Assembly: GCA_039000515.1 (NCBI GenBank)
Contig: JBCFYV010000012.1
Coordinates: 35,330,562-35,394,561, forward strand
DNA from: Timema cristinae
Taxonomy: Eukaryota > Arthropoda > Insecta > Phasmatodea > Timematidae
Reading direction: 5' to 3'
DNA: 64,000 nucleotides
Part shown: positions 53,299 to 64,000 of the stretch, piece after piece
Layout: every line of letters begins with the position of its first letter
Numbering within the stretch: the stretch's first letter is position 1
Notes under the pieces: generated by a model
Told to the model about the DNA's origin: nothing
The model's input: the letters and a program-made list of their open reading frames with translations, nothing else
Database searches by the model: none
Made by a program: the position numbers and the translations under genes

Positions 53299-53515
53299 GA
53301 CTTGTGCCCAAGAAAGTGAAGACTTTACACCAAATACAGGAACCTCCAATTCTAAAGATATGCAGGCAGACACATACTTTTTTAATGAAGATGACGAATT
53401 GGAGGATTTACTACCGAATGTGGAACATCCTTCACTCGTTAGTGAAAACACTCTTTCAAAATATGAATATAGTAATGAAAATACCTTACCACCACTTTCC
53501 ATAGAAAATATTTAA
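53299..53515 (+). CDS. Possible acidic protein exon, intact frame
   Basis: A 3' splice-like ATGGTTTTTAG ends at 53298. The frame that follows reads TCAQESEDFTPNTGTSNSK, then DTYFFNEDDELEDLLPNVEH and ends NTLPPLSIENI with TAA. The composition (Asp, Glu, Ser, Asn) looks like a real protein tail. The other arm has lost two bases in the same frame. No family or upstream exon is recognised. Confidence 0.4.
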
Positions 53516-55981
53516 AGGTTGAAAGAACACAGGATTCTTCCACTACGGGTCACCGAATTATTGATGTAATGCCTTTTTTCTAAACAGATCATTAAATTAG
53601 ATAAACACTCCAAATCATGTACGTTAGGTCACTATAAACTAGAAAAAGAAATGGGCTTCAATTTACTCTGGTTTATTTTTGTGACAATAGTGATGGTAAG
53701 CAATGCATTATCTAAAAACAACTCGTAAAAATTAACTATTTGTTGGGAGAAGAACGCATTGAACTCTAAATACAATTGAAAATATTTATGAAGCTAACCT
53801 ATATATTCTAGCAGCATCTAATTAAAATAAATCCATGTAAGGATAACTCCAAATAAATGATGGAGGCATCCATTTTTTTTATCTGTGGGTGGGAAGCTCC
53901 AAATAGCTTTTAGAGACATCTTTTTTTTAGTCAGACAATGATATGGGCGGGAACTTGGTAAAATCCCAGTGGCCCCCCTGATGGAAATGTCTAGGCACAC
54001 CACTGGTTTAACGAAAGGGTAAATTTGATGGACCAAGATAGAATGGAACAGGCATGATGTAGTAGGTGTCTAGATTAGTAATATATTTAAAAAAATACTA
54101 ACATACAATAGATGTGTTTCAAAGAGTAAAAGCTAAAGCATCTTAGTTCAAGTGTTTGTATCCAAGGTTACGAAGCATAGTATAAACTTTTCATATTAAA
54201 ATGTTTAGTTTATAAACTAAGAAGTATCGAGTCTACTTCCTCACTAAGCAAGTGTTGGTGTTAGAGAGTGGTGATACAATGTTAGCTACACATGAATTGC
54301 TAGTAAACCAGACAGTCCTCACTAAGCAAGTGTTGGTGTTAGAGAGTGGTGATACAATGTTAGCTACACATGAATTGCTAGTAAACCAGAGAGTCCTCAG
54401 TAAGCAGTGTTGGTGTTAGAGAGTGGTGATACAATGTTAGCTACACATGAATTGCTAGTAAACTAGACAGTCCTCACTAAGCAAGTGTTGGTGTTAGAGA
54501 GTGGTGATACAATGTTAGCTACACATGAATTGCTAGTAAACCAGACAGTCCTCATAAGCAGTGTTGGTGTTAGAGAGTGGTGATACAATGTTAGCTACAC
54601 ATGAATTGCTAGTAAACCAGACAGTCCTCAATAAGGATTGTTGGTGTTAGAGAGTGGTGATACAATGTTAGCTACACATGAGTTGCTAGTAAACCAGACA
54701 GTCCTCACTAAGCAAGTGTTTGGTGTTAGAGAGTGGTGATACAATGTTAGCTACACATGAATTGCTAGTAAACTAGACAGTCCTCACTAAGCAAGTGTTG
54801 GTGTTAGAGAGTGGTGATACAATGTTAGCTACACATGAATTGCTAGTAAACCAGACAGTCCTCACTAAGCAAGTGTTGGTGTTAGAGAGTGGTGATACAA
54901 TGTTAGCTACACATGAATTGCTAGTAAACCAGAGAGTCCTCATAAGCAGTGTTGGTGTTAGAGAGTGGTGATACAATGTTAGCTACACATGAATTGCTAG
55001 TAAACTAGACAGTCCTCACTAAGCAAGTGTTGGTGTTAGAGAGTGGTGATACAATGTTAGCTACACATGAATTGCTAGTAAACCAGACAGTCCTCATAAG
55101 AATGTTGGTGTTAGAGAGTGGTGATACAATGTTAGCTACACATGATTGCTAGTAAACCAGACAGTCCTCACTAAGCAAGTGTTGGTGTTAGAGAGTGGTG
55201 ATACAATGTTAGCTACACATGAATTGCTAGTAAACCAGAGAGTCCTCAGTAAGCAGTGTTGGTGTTAGAGAGTGGTGATACAATGTTAGCTACACATGAA
55301 TTGCTAGTAAACTAGACAGTCCTCACTAAGCAAGTGTTGGTGTTAGAGAGTGGTGATACAATGTTAGCTACACATGAATTGCTAGTAAACCAGAGAGTCC
55401 TCAGTAAGCAGTGTTGGTGTTAGAGAGTGGTGATACAATGTTAGCTACACATGAATTGCTAGTAAACCAGACAGTCCTCAATAAGGATTGTTGGTGTTAG
55501 AGAGTGGTGATACAATGTTAGCTACACATGAGTTGCTAGTAAACCAGACAGTCCTCACTAAGCAAGTGTTTGTGTTAGAGAGTGGTGATACAATGTTAGC
55601 TACACATGAATTGCTAGTAAACTAGACAGTCCTCACTAAGCAAGTGTTGGTGTTAGAGAGTGGTGATACAATGTTAGCTACACATGAATTGCTAGTAAAC
55701 CAGAGAGTCCTCAGTAAGCAGTGTTGGTTTAGAGAGTGGTGATACAATGTTAGCTACACATGAATTGCTAGTAAACCAGACAGTCCTCAATAAGGATTGT
55801 TGGTGTTAGAGAGTGGTGATACAATGTTAGCTACACATGAATTGCTAGTAAACCAGACAGTCCTCAGTAAGCAGTGTTGGTGTTAGAGAGTGGTGATACA
55901 ATGTTAGCTACACATGAATTGCTAGTAAAGCAGACAGTCCTCAAAAAGGATTGTTGGTGTTAGAGAGTGGTGATACAATGT

Positions 55982-56496
55982 ATGCCCAAACCTCTCGTGG
56001 ACCCATACAATGTTGTGGGAGACCATGTGTCTGCCCCCGTGGTCACCGGTGTCGCGGCTAGGGGTCCGCGCGCCAGAGTTGGGGCGCGATACAAGTTCTA
56101 GTATAGGGGTTGTACGAAGAAAGTTGTCCGGTTGATGTTTTAACACAAGTCTTTATTTGTGTCTTTGGTTGCGTTCCCCCCTTGGTCGGTCCGGTTACAC
56201 AACTGTATCTCGAAAGCGAAACCCCCATCTCCAATTCCGCGCATGACGGTGTCTCTATCCCCGATCAGCTCTGCCCACTCCCGGAACTGAGAGCCAACCG
56301 CTCATGAACCACTGACCCGTGTTGACCGGAGTCAGGAAACCACTCTGCGCTCTCGAAGAGCGAGCCTTGCAACCCCAACGAGCGAGGCGCGGGGAGGTCG
56401 TGCGCAGCTAACCACGCATGGCAGAAAGAGGGAGGGGGGAATGGGCAAACCGCGCTGCGCGCTAGCCCAAAGATGAGCGACGAGACACTCGGCACA
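55982..56496. mobile_element. GC-rich insertion in minisatellite, right-arm copy
   Basis: The mirror of 10865-11377, flanked by AATGT at 55977-55981 and 56497-56501. It is 515 bp against 513 in the other arm and differs by single bases. Confidence 0.65.
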
Positions 56497-56749
56497 AATG
56501 TTAGCTACACATGAATTGCTAGTAAAGCAGACAGTCCTCAAAAAGGATTATTGGTGTTAGAGAGTGGTGATACAATGTTAGCTACACATGAATTGCTAGT
56601 AAACCAGACAGCCCTCACTAAGCAAGTGTTGGTGTTAGAGAGTGGTGATACAATGTTAGCTACACATGCATTGCTAATAAACCAGACAGTCCTCAGTAAG
56701 CAAGTGTTGGTGTTAGAAAGTGTGATACAATGTTAGCTACACATGCATT

Positions 56750-57018
56750 GATAATAATATAATAATATTTAGCAACACGTCTTACTACCCGTTCGGGTTA
56801 TACGCTTTAAGTACTAATTACGCTAATGGATTAGGAATTAGGAAGGTTGAATTAGAGGAAGTGAACCCGCATTTGCGTGGAGGGAGAGTGGAAAACCATT
56901 TAGGAAAAACCACCCCCAGTTCACCCGACCGAGATTCGAACCTCGATCTCCCCGTCCTCAGCAGTCGAGCTCAATACGACAAGCGTGTTAGCCAACTACG
57001 CCACCAAGGCGGGTCATT
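56750..57018 (-). mobile_element. SINE-A copy inside the minisatellite, right arm
   Basis: The minus-strand mirror of 10346-10612. Confidence 0.85.
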
Positions 57019-58123
57019 TCTAATAAACCAGACAGTCCTCAAAAAGGATTATTGGTGTTAGAGAGTGGTGATACAATGTTAGCTACACATGAATTGCTAG
57101 TAAACCAGACAGTCCTCACTAAGCAAGTGTTGGTGTTAGAGAGTGGTGATACAATGTTAGCTACGCATGAATTGACAGACAGCCCTCAGTGAGCAGTTTT
57201 CTTGTTATTGAGTAGTGTCCAAACACATACCAGGGTAACCATTCTTTTACTTACTCATATCAAGATAAAATATTGTAATGTAGAAAAAAAATATATATTT
57301 CAAGATATTGATGAATTTTTACTTTTTTTTTTTATAAGCTCGAACTCATAAAACTAGTTTTCACAATTCTGTTTGTGCCCATGTCTGTCTGTCAACCTGT
57401 CCCTGGCCACGGATCGGATACGGTTTGATTGATTTTTTTCAAACTTTATATCTAGAAGTTATAGGGCAATATCTCAACACGTTTATTTTATTTTGACCCT
57501 AGCCTTCGAATTAAGGATAGTTTACAAATGAGAGATTTTTAATGCAATTTTTTTTTTCAAAATTGGATCTAAAGATTCTGATTAAAATGCAAACCTAAGG
57601 AGTAATTTATCTCACAAATAACAACGTAGAGGCTATTTGGTTTTTGGTCAAAACATTTTTAAAGTGTAATGAGTGATTTTTCAAAAACTTGAAATATTTT
57701 AAAAAGAGATTTGATGATTCGGTTCCAAATTGGTATCTTGGGAATGTCTGACATGACAAATAACATTGTATAAGTTTACTTGTTTTTTTAATAAATTGTC
57801 ATTTGTGGGTAGTTTATCGATGAGTGCTTTTTCAAAAACTTGGGGGGAAAAAATGGCTTTGACGATTTGGCTCTAAGTAGATATCTTGAACTTGTTTGAG
57901 ATTAAAACAACACACTGCTTCTGGCAACAGATATATTAGCCTATATCAAGTAATATTTTGTCAATAAGTGATTTAACAGTGTTACTTGAAATTAATTGCG
58001 AGGTATATATCCAAAGTAATATTTTGTTAGGACGTGAATTAAGAGTGTTACTTGTAATGAATTGTGAGAGATAGAGCTAAAGTAATATTTTGTCAGGAGG
58101 TGATACAAGTGTTATTTGTAGTT

Positions 58124-58672
58124 ATTATTATTATTATGCACCGCATCTTACTACCCGTTCGGGTTATACGCTTTAAGTACTAATTACGCTAATGGATTAG
58201 GCAGGGGGAAAGTTGAATATAGAGGAAGTTAATCCGCATTTGTGTGGAGGGAGAGTGGAAAACCATTTAGGAAAATTATTATTATTATTAGCACCGCGTC
58301 TTACTACCCGTTCGGGTTATACGCACTTACGCTAATGTGTAATGGTAGGGTGATTGTGAGATGAAATGAAGGACCTACAGTTTAACGTGGAATCCGAACC
58401 ACGGTGGCGACCTGGTATTCCACACATTCACAAGATGTCTTGTCAGAGGTGTAGGAAGGGTTTGGAAATCAGATAAATCTGTGCCGGGACCGAGGATTGA
58501 ACCCCGGCCGCCAGCATAGAAGTCTGACACCTTACCCCTAGACCACCAGGTCACCTCATTTAGGAAAAACCACCCCCAGTTCAACTGACCGAGATTCAAA
58601 CCTCGATCTCCCCATCCTCAGCAGTTGAGCTCAACACGACTAGCGCGTTAGCCAACTACACCACCGAGGCGG
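58124..58672 (-). mobile_element. SINE-A with nested SINE-B, right-arm copy
   Basis: Target duplication GTGTTATTTGTAGTT at 58109-58123 and 58673-58687. Nested SINE-B at 58276-58556 with CATTTAGGAAAA at 58264-58275 and 58557-58568. Identical arrangement to 8690-9238. Confidence 0.9.
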
Positions 58673-58759
58673 GTGTTATTTGTAGTTAATTGTGAGGGAT
58701 ATACCACAATTAATATTTTCAGGGTGGCCACTCACCAGTAAAATTGGGAAAAATCTCGG

Positions 58760-60260
58760 GAAATGTTCTTGAAAATTTGCCATCATTTGAGAATTTAAAT
58801 ATATTCTGGAAAAATTAAATTAAAATATTATAGGTAAGGAAAACTATAATTAGTGTTTAGGGGTATCCAAATCTCAAAAAAGGTTTTAGGGGAGGATCAC
58901 TCCAAATATCTTGGAAGGAGTCTAATTTTCAAAATATTACTGGACAAGAACCTTTAAAAATTGATTCTAAAGGTATTCAATTTTCACAAAATATATGGTG
59001 TTGAGTCCCCGGATCTCCTATTAATTGGAAGAAAGTTCCCTTAAAAAAAAATTTCTATACACTCCTACACAAATAAAGTTCCACCGCCACTGGGTGAAGC
59101 ACCTTTTGTAAATGTATAGGCCTATGCATACTACTGTTTATCTTGCCTAATCTATACTTGTAGCTGAGCACACATCACACGTGCAATAATGGCCTTTTGA
59201 TCCAGACCTTTAAAAAGTATACGTTGAGAATGTATAGTAATATCATGGATGTACCCTTGTTTTTAGTGGGGAGGGAGAGGTCCTGTCTATGGTGGATCGT
59301 GGTAAAGTCTCCCAACAGAAGATGGTCGGCATTTTTTTTTATGCATGGACTCATCTAAGTAATTTGTGTAGTACTGCAATCTATGGTGGTAGAATCGAGG
59401 GGGCGGGGGCAACAGGGGTTTGTTTCCCTGAAAATAATCTCAGCTGAAATCAATCCCACCCCCTAAATATATTCTAAATCCTCTGATACTTTCAAATATG
59501 AAGTTGAAAGATCTTGCATTAACCTCTAAATAACTTCTATATACATTAAATTATCAAAAGTTTTCCAGAGAAGTTTCTAGAGGCATCTAATTTTCGAAAA
59601 AAAATTCAAGCTAGGAGCAGTCTAAATATCTTATAGAAGCAGCTAAATTTTAAACATTTTTGGAGAACCCCTTCAAATAGCTTTCAGGAGATCTAAATTT
59701 AAAAAAGTAAACTGGTTGAGGACTATTAAAAATAGCTTCTGGAGGTATCCAAACTTTTAAGAAATTTCCAAAGGACGCTACTCAAAATAGGTTCTAGGAA
59801 CATCCAAATTTCAAAATAATTTGAAGGAGGACTACTTTAAATATCTTTTAAGAGAATAATTTCAAAAAAGTGGGAAAGGATCACTCCAAATTAGGGACAG
59901 GGAAAACGATAAGTGGAGTGTATAGAGGAGTGATTTCCCTTCTTGGAATAAATTAGCCCCCTTCTAGATGTAGTTCGCACCTTCTGATATTCTTGAATAT
60001 GAAGCTAAAAGACTTGAATAAAACTGCAAATAACTTCTAAAGACATTTAATTTTCAAAAATGCGCCAAGTGACTGAGATGATGACCCCTGCAAATAGTTT
60101 CTAGAGACACCCAGTTTTAAAAATTTGCTGGAAGGGAAGCACTCCAAATAGATTATGCATGCATATAATTTTCAAAAATAGCCAAGGTGACAACGCCAAA
60201 TAGATTCTAAATACATTCAATTAAAAAATAATCCAGGTGAGAATCTTTCCAAATAAAGTA
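58760..60260. repeat. Diverged 60-bp tandem repeat, right-arm copy
   Basis: The mirror of 7195-8560 with an extra segment of about 100 bp near 59290-59390 that has no counterpart in the left arm. Confidence 0.6.
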
Positions 60261-60709
60261 ATATTTAATCAGGAGATAACGTTAATAAGGCTACTTGTGA
60301 GTGGTGTGGTTAGAGAAATGTGTATATTTTTGTTGATTATTTTATTGTAATAAAAATAATAACTTTAATATTTGTATGAATTCCTTGTATTTTCTTCTTA
60401 GAGAACATACCTTTTCTGCTATTATTTTACAATAATTTGGTTTACATTTTGCTGTATATTATGTATATGATTGGTGTATTTACCAACATTTAATTATTTT
60501 TATTTGTACATTAAACAGAAGGGACATTGTTTATTTACTGTTAAGTAAACCACACTATTTTAATCGATTGACATTGTTATTATTAACGGATGACAGACGT
60601 TCACTGTAATGCAACTAAATATATAGTGGAAAAAGAACACCTGGATACAAAAATAAAACACCTAGCTTTTGGCTTAGCGAGTTCTTTATTCGCTATGTAT
60701 TAACTTGTG

Positions 60710-61390
60710 GTCCACTATTATATGGATCCATCTCAACGTTTGTCTGCCAGTTGTTGTTTTTTGTCGACCAGTTGGCTGTCTATTACTTTGTTGTTCTATG
60801 TACGTATTTTTCGACGAGTCGACGGCCACTAGTTATCTAGTCTATCAAATGTTTGTTAATATTTTGTCGATCAGTTGGTCGTCTAGCACATGGTCCTACC
60901 CTTATCAACAACTTGGTCTAAGTACTCCTTCGTGTAGATTACTTGTCTGTCGATCACTTTGTTCACACATATCGACCAGTTTAATGTTGATTAGTTTTAT
61001 GCATCCAAATTGGTCAACTATTCGTATGTAGATCACTTTGTCCTCCTATGCATGAGCTAGTCAACCAGAAGGTCATACTAGGGTCGGATACTTAACCCAC
61101 CAAGCATTACAAATATGTGTATACTTTTTGTCGACCAATTGGCTCTTTATCACATGGTCCTACTCACATCGATCATGTGATCGTCATTGCTTTTGCATGA
61201 CAGTCACTTGTCTGTCGACCACTTTTTCCACACATGTTAACCAGTGTGCTGTCGATCAGTTAGCTGGAGCCCCAATTGGTCAGCCAGTTTGCTGTCACTT
61301 TGTCCACCTAAGCATGAACTTGTCAACCAGTTGTTCCAAATCGTGTCGGCCACATGTCTCATCTAGCTTTTGAGATATTTTTTACAGCTT
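60710..61390. repeat. GGTCGAC-type degenerate array, right-arm copy
   Basis: The mirror of 6055-6740. Open frames over it are repeat read-through. Confidence 0.6.
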
Positions 61391-61771
61391 ATCGACCAGT
61401 TTGTATGATGACAGTGTAAACAATATGAACCTGTAACTAATTTTGTTTACAAATACAACTATAGTACTTAGGACCTAGACATTTAAATCATATCATTAAT
61501 GGCAATCAGTCCTAGTTAAATATAATTGTGTCCAAAAATATCAAGATCATTACACTTATTGTATTTCGTTGAATATCATATTAATAAAAACCTTTATCTC
61601 ACTTAAAAAAACCTTTAGTTAATGTCATTTTTATCCCACATATTCCAAAAAGTGTATTTAATTTTGTATATTAACTTGTTGGAATATGTAATCATCTTTA
61701 CAAACAGCACAGTGAATTTGTTCTCATTACCATTAAAAATCATATATTTCTTCGAGTTTCCCTGGCTAGCC

Positions 61772-62324
61772 CAGGGGTGGATCCAGGTGGGGTTGGGTGT
61801 GATCGTCCCCTCCTGCATAGAAAATATTCATAAATATTGAAACCAATACTTTAAAGTTGTAAAGAATGACTAACACTTTTCTCATCCTATCTTCTACACG
61901 ACCTAATCAAAATTAGGCAACATCTCTTTCAACTTAGCTCTAGAGCAAAGCAAGGGGATTAAAACTAAAATTTTCTAGTATTTATATTAAGTTTAGTATT
62001 AAGATACACATTTTTTTCTTTTATTACTAAAACACTTTAGACCTATGTACAGTATATATTTATTACTTTTATTGTGACGGCGACTTTTTGTTTTATGTTA
62101 TTTTTGTATTAAAATAACAAATTGGTTAATCCAAATTGTGTTCTTTCTTAAAGTATTATTATTATTATATTAATTGTCAATTTCAACTAGTTTGTTAAAC
62201 TCTCAATATTATAATTAAAATATTATAAAGTAAAATTTTTATTAATCAAAATTATTAAATTTATCCTTGAAGGAGCCTTGTGAAAACCAATTCACCCCTA
62301 CAACTAGCCCTGGATCCACCCTTG
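61772..62324. mobile_element. hAT-like MITE, right-arm copy
   Basis: Ends CAGGGGTGGATCCAGG and (on minus) CAAGGGTGGATCCAGG, the mirror of 5123-5678. Confidence 0.7.
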
Positions 62325-64000
62325 AGCTAGGCATAGTTAAAAGTATTTGTCCTTCTAACTATGGCATTGTATTCCACCAAAACCCTCTGTAAACATTTCC
62401 TCTTAGGCTACTAATCCCTTCTTTCCTTACTTTTATTTGTACTCAAAGCGAGAAGTTAAGTGAGAGTGAAAGGTAATGATACTGTCTCCCTCTTTAACTG
62501 GACCGTCATGAGCACGACAAGCTGATAGTACTACGCTCTATCGGAATATATCCGTCCCTAGGAGCCTGTGCACACCGTTAAGCCTTGTATGAAGTAAATT
62601 TTACTTTTTGGTTGGTATGTTTATAAACTTTGCAATTGAATTCAAGTCTTCTTGTCCAGTCAGAAATTGATATGGCTCCTTAAAAAAAACTGGCTGGTTA
62701 TATAGAACCAAATTGAGGCTTTATGGGTCTGACAGGCAAAATCGTCACATTTCAATCCAAGATAAATAATTTTTTTACATTCAATGAGCTGAAGGAAGAA
62801 GCTGTCACCTTTGTGAATTAGATTGTTTTCACATTTTCCCTCTTTCCCTAGGTGGGCTTTCTTGATAAAATTTACTCTTATTAGTTTACTATCCCTTTTT
62901 CTTTAGTTTTATCTATTTCCGTTATTATAAAACTATTTAGCCATTGTGCCACCTCATTTTTAATAATTTTTGTTAAAGTTAACATTCAAGGAATAGTAAA
63001 GTGTTATATTTCTACTTATAAATTAAAATAAATTGTCCATAATTAATGTATTTGATTTTGTTTGTTAAAGTATTACCATTTGACAAACTTTTGATCAAGA
63101 CTATCTAAACAAGTAGTCAATTCAAGGTAACACTGAGTTATACCAAGTCCAATAATAGGCCTAGTACTTAATACAGTATTAGTTTCATAGTCAATTTCAA
63201 AGAACAAATATTGATGTTAAGAAAAATTCTCTTCGTTCAGACATAAAAAATTTGAATTTCAAATAATTATTTTTTTACTTTAATTATAGATTCATTGTTC
63301 ACCAGATATAAAAATATTGGTGATATCAAGCACCATCTTTTAAGCTTGCATGTAGGTAACAAAAAAGCAAAATGTAGCTAATTAGCATACTCTGATTTTG
63401 GTAGGAAGTCCGCTCTGAAAGGTCTGTTTTTACTATCAAACTCCTGTGTTTGGTAAATATGAGTTGTGAAATAAAATTGCTTGAAAAAATAAAACCCAGG
63501 GGAAATCATTTTAGAAAACATTCTAAACTTGAAAAAAGTAAGGAGCAGTTATAATACAGGTTAAGACTTCAAAAAAATCTAAGGTCAATAAAGAGGTAAA
63601 AGGATAGTATATTAAAGGAAATAAAAAAATAAAAAATTAAAAGTAATTAACAAGTTAAAATTATATATATTTAATATTGATAAAAATTCAAACAGCGCTT
63701 TCGATAACACTAAAATATATGAGATAGAAATAATATGATTAAAAATAATCGTGACATAACATTATAAAGTCAAATGGTGACCATCAATCAGAAGAATAAA
63801 TACATGAAAACATATTAAAATAATTAATAACAGAAATGAATTGAGGAACAATACAATTAAAATTTAAACATTAAGATGGCAAATTTGAATGGAGTAAACA
63901 AGTGAAAGTATTGTATTACAGGAAATATTATTATGACTTAAGGCTTAAAATGTAACAAGCTATTAATAATGTTCAGTGTTAAATAGAGATATGAAGTCTT
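62325..64000. other. AT-rich end of right arm, nothing recognised
   Basis: The mirror of 3455-5122. No gene seen. Homology with the left arm persists to the last base. Confidence 0.5.

Larger units (their letters stand above)
54237..57205. repeat. 77-bp minisatellite, expanded right-arm copy
   Basis: The same unit as 10165-12506 in inverse orientation. The uninterrupted part (54237-55976) is about 1.74 kb here against about 1.12 kb in the left arm (11383-12506), so roughly eight more units. It includes the GC-rich insertion (55982-56496) and a SINE-A copy (about 56750-57018). Confidence 0.95.
50567..64000 (-). repeat. Right arm of about 13-kb inverted repeat (continues beyond the window)
   Basis: The reverse complement of 3455-16552. 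It repeats all left-arm features in opposite order except the TTAA fold-back, which is absent. It still matches at the last base of the window, so the true end of the repeat lies outside. Confidence 0.95.

Overview
The window is nuclear DNA from an animal, most likely an arthropod. It is AT-rich, has spliced genes, a C2H2 zinc-finger gene and tRNA-derived SINEs, and carries P-element-like, PIF/Harbinger, hAT-like and jockey/CR1-like transposons plus a Polinton-like, PolB-encoding virus-like element. There is no operon or bacterial content. Many apparent open frames begin at TTG or GTG and are not real gene starts. Two runs of exactly 100 N (26874-26973 and 37754-37853) divide the window into three contigs: C1 = 1-26873, C2 = 26974-37753, C3 = 37854-64000.

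Layout. C1 has a zinc-finger gene with two frame breaks (618-1395), then about 13 kb (3455-16552) that returns in inverted orientation at 50567-64000 and runs off the right end of the window. This arm holds minisatellites, two SINE families (one nested inside the other, target duplications visible), a hAT-like MITE and a GC-rich TG-starting insertion. After the arm, C1 carries a decayed reverse-transcriptase fragment, the 5' half of a P-element-like transposon (17703 onward), a non-LTR retrotransposon (19854-25134) interrupted by a fold-back element, and the start of a PIF/Harbinger element (25135-26873).

C2 carries, on the opposite strand, the missing other halves of the same nest: the rest of the Harbinger element from 32309 (with an extra 1,867-bp solo-LTR-like insertion), the 3' end of the retrotransposon ORF2 (32308-31873) and the C-terminal half and terminus of the P element (30325-28167). 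Target duplications, terminal repeats and reading frame join only if C2 is flipped. C3, read backwards, carries the second arm. The simplest reading is that C2 and C3 are scaffolded in inverse orientation beside C1, probably as the alternative haplotype. A true palindrome is possible but less likely.

C3 also holds the most unusual content: a decayed virus-like gene block (41358 to about 50400). It includes a packaging-type P-loop ATPase cut by a MITE, a DFQGF-type protein of unknown function, a 47-codon ORF overlapping dUTPase, an intact-looking dUTPase, a family-B DNA polymerase (about 1,290 codons, three in-frame stops and one frameshift), two divergent copies of an unrecognised Cys-rich protein, and a small LPKKFS-type protein. 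TATAAAAG boxes and a shared upstream module are repeated in front of several of these genes. I found no integrase, protease or capsid gene in it. Most coding regions in the window are broken by stops or single-base frameshifts, which may be decay or in some cases assembly error.
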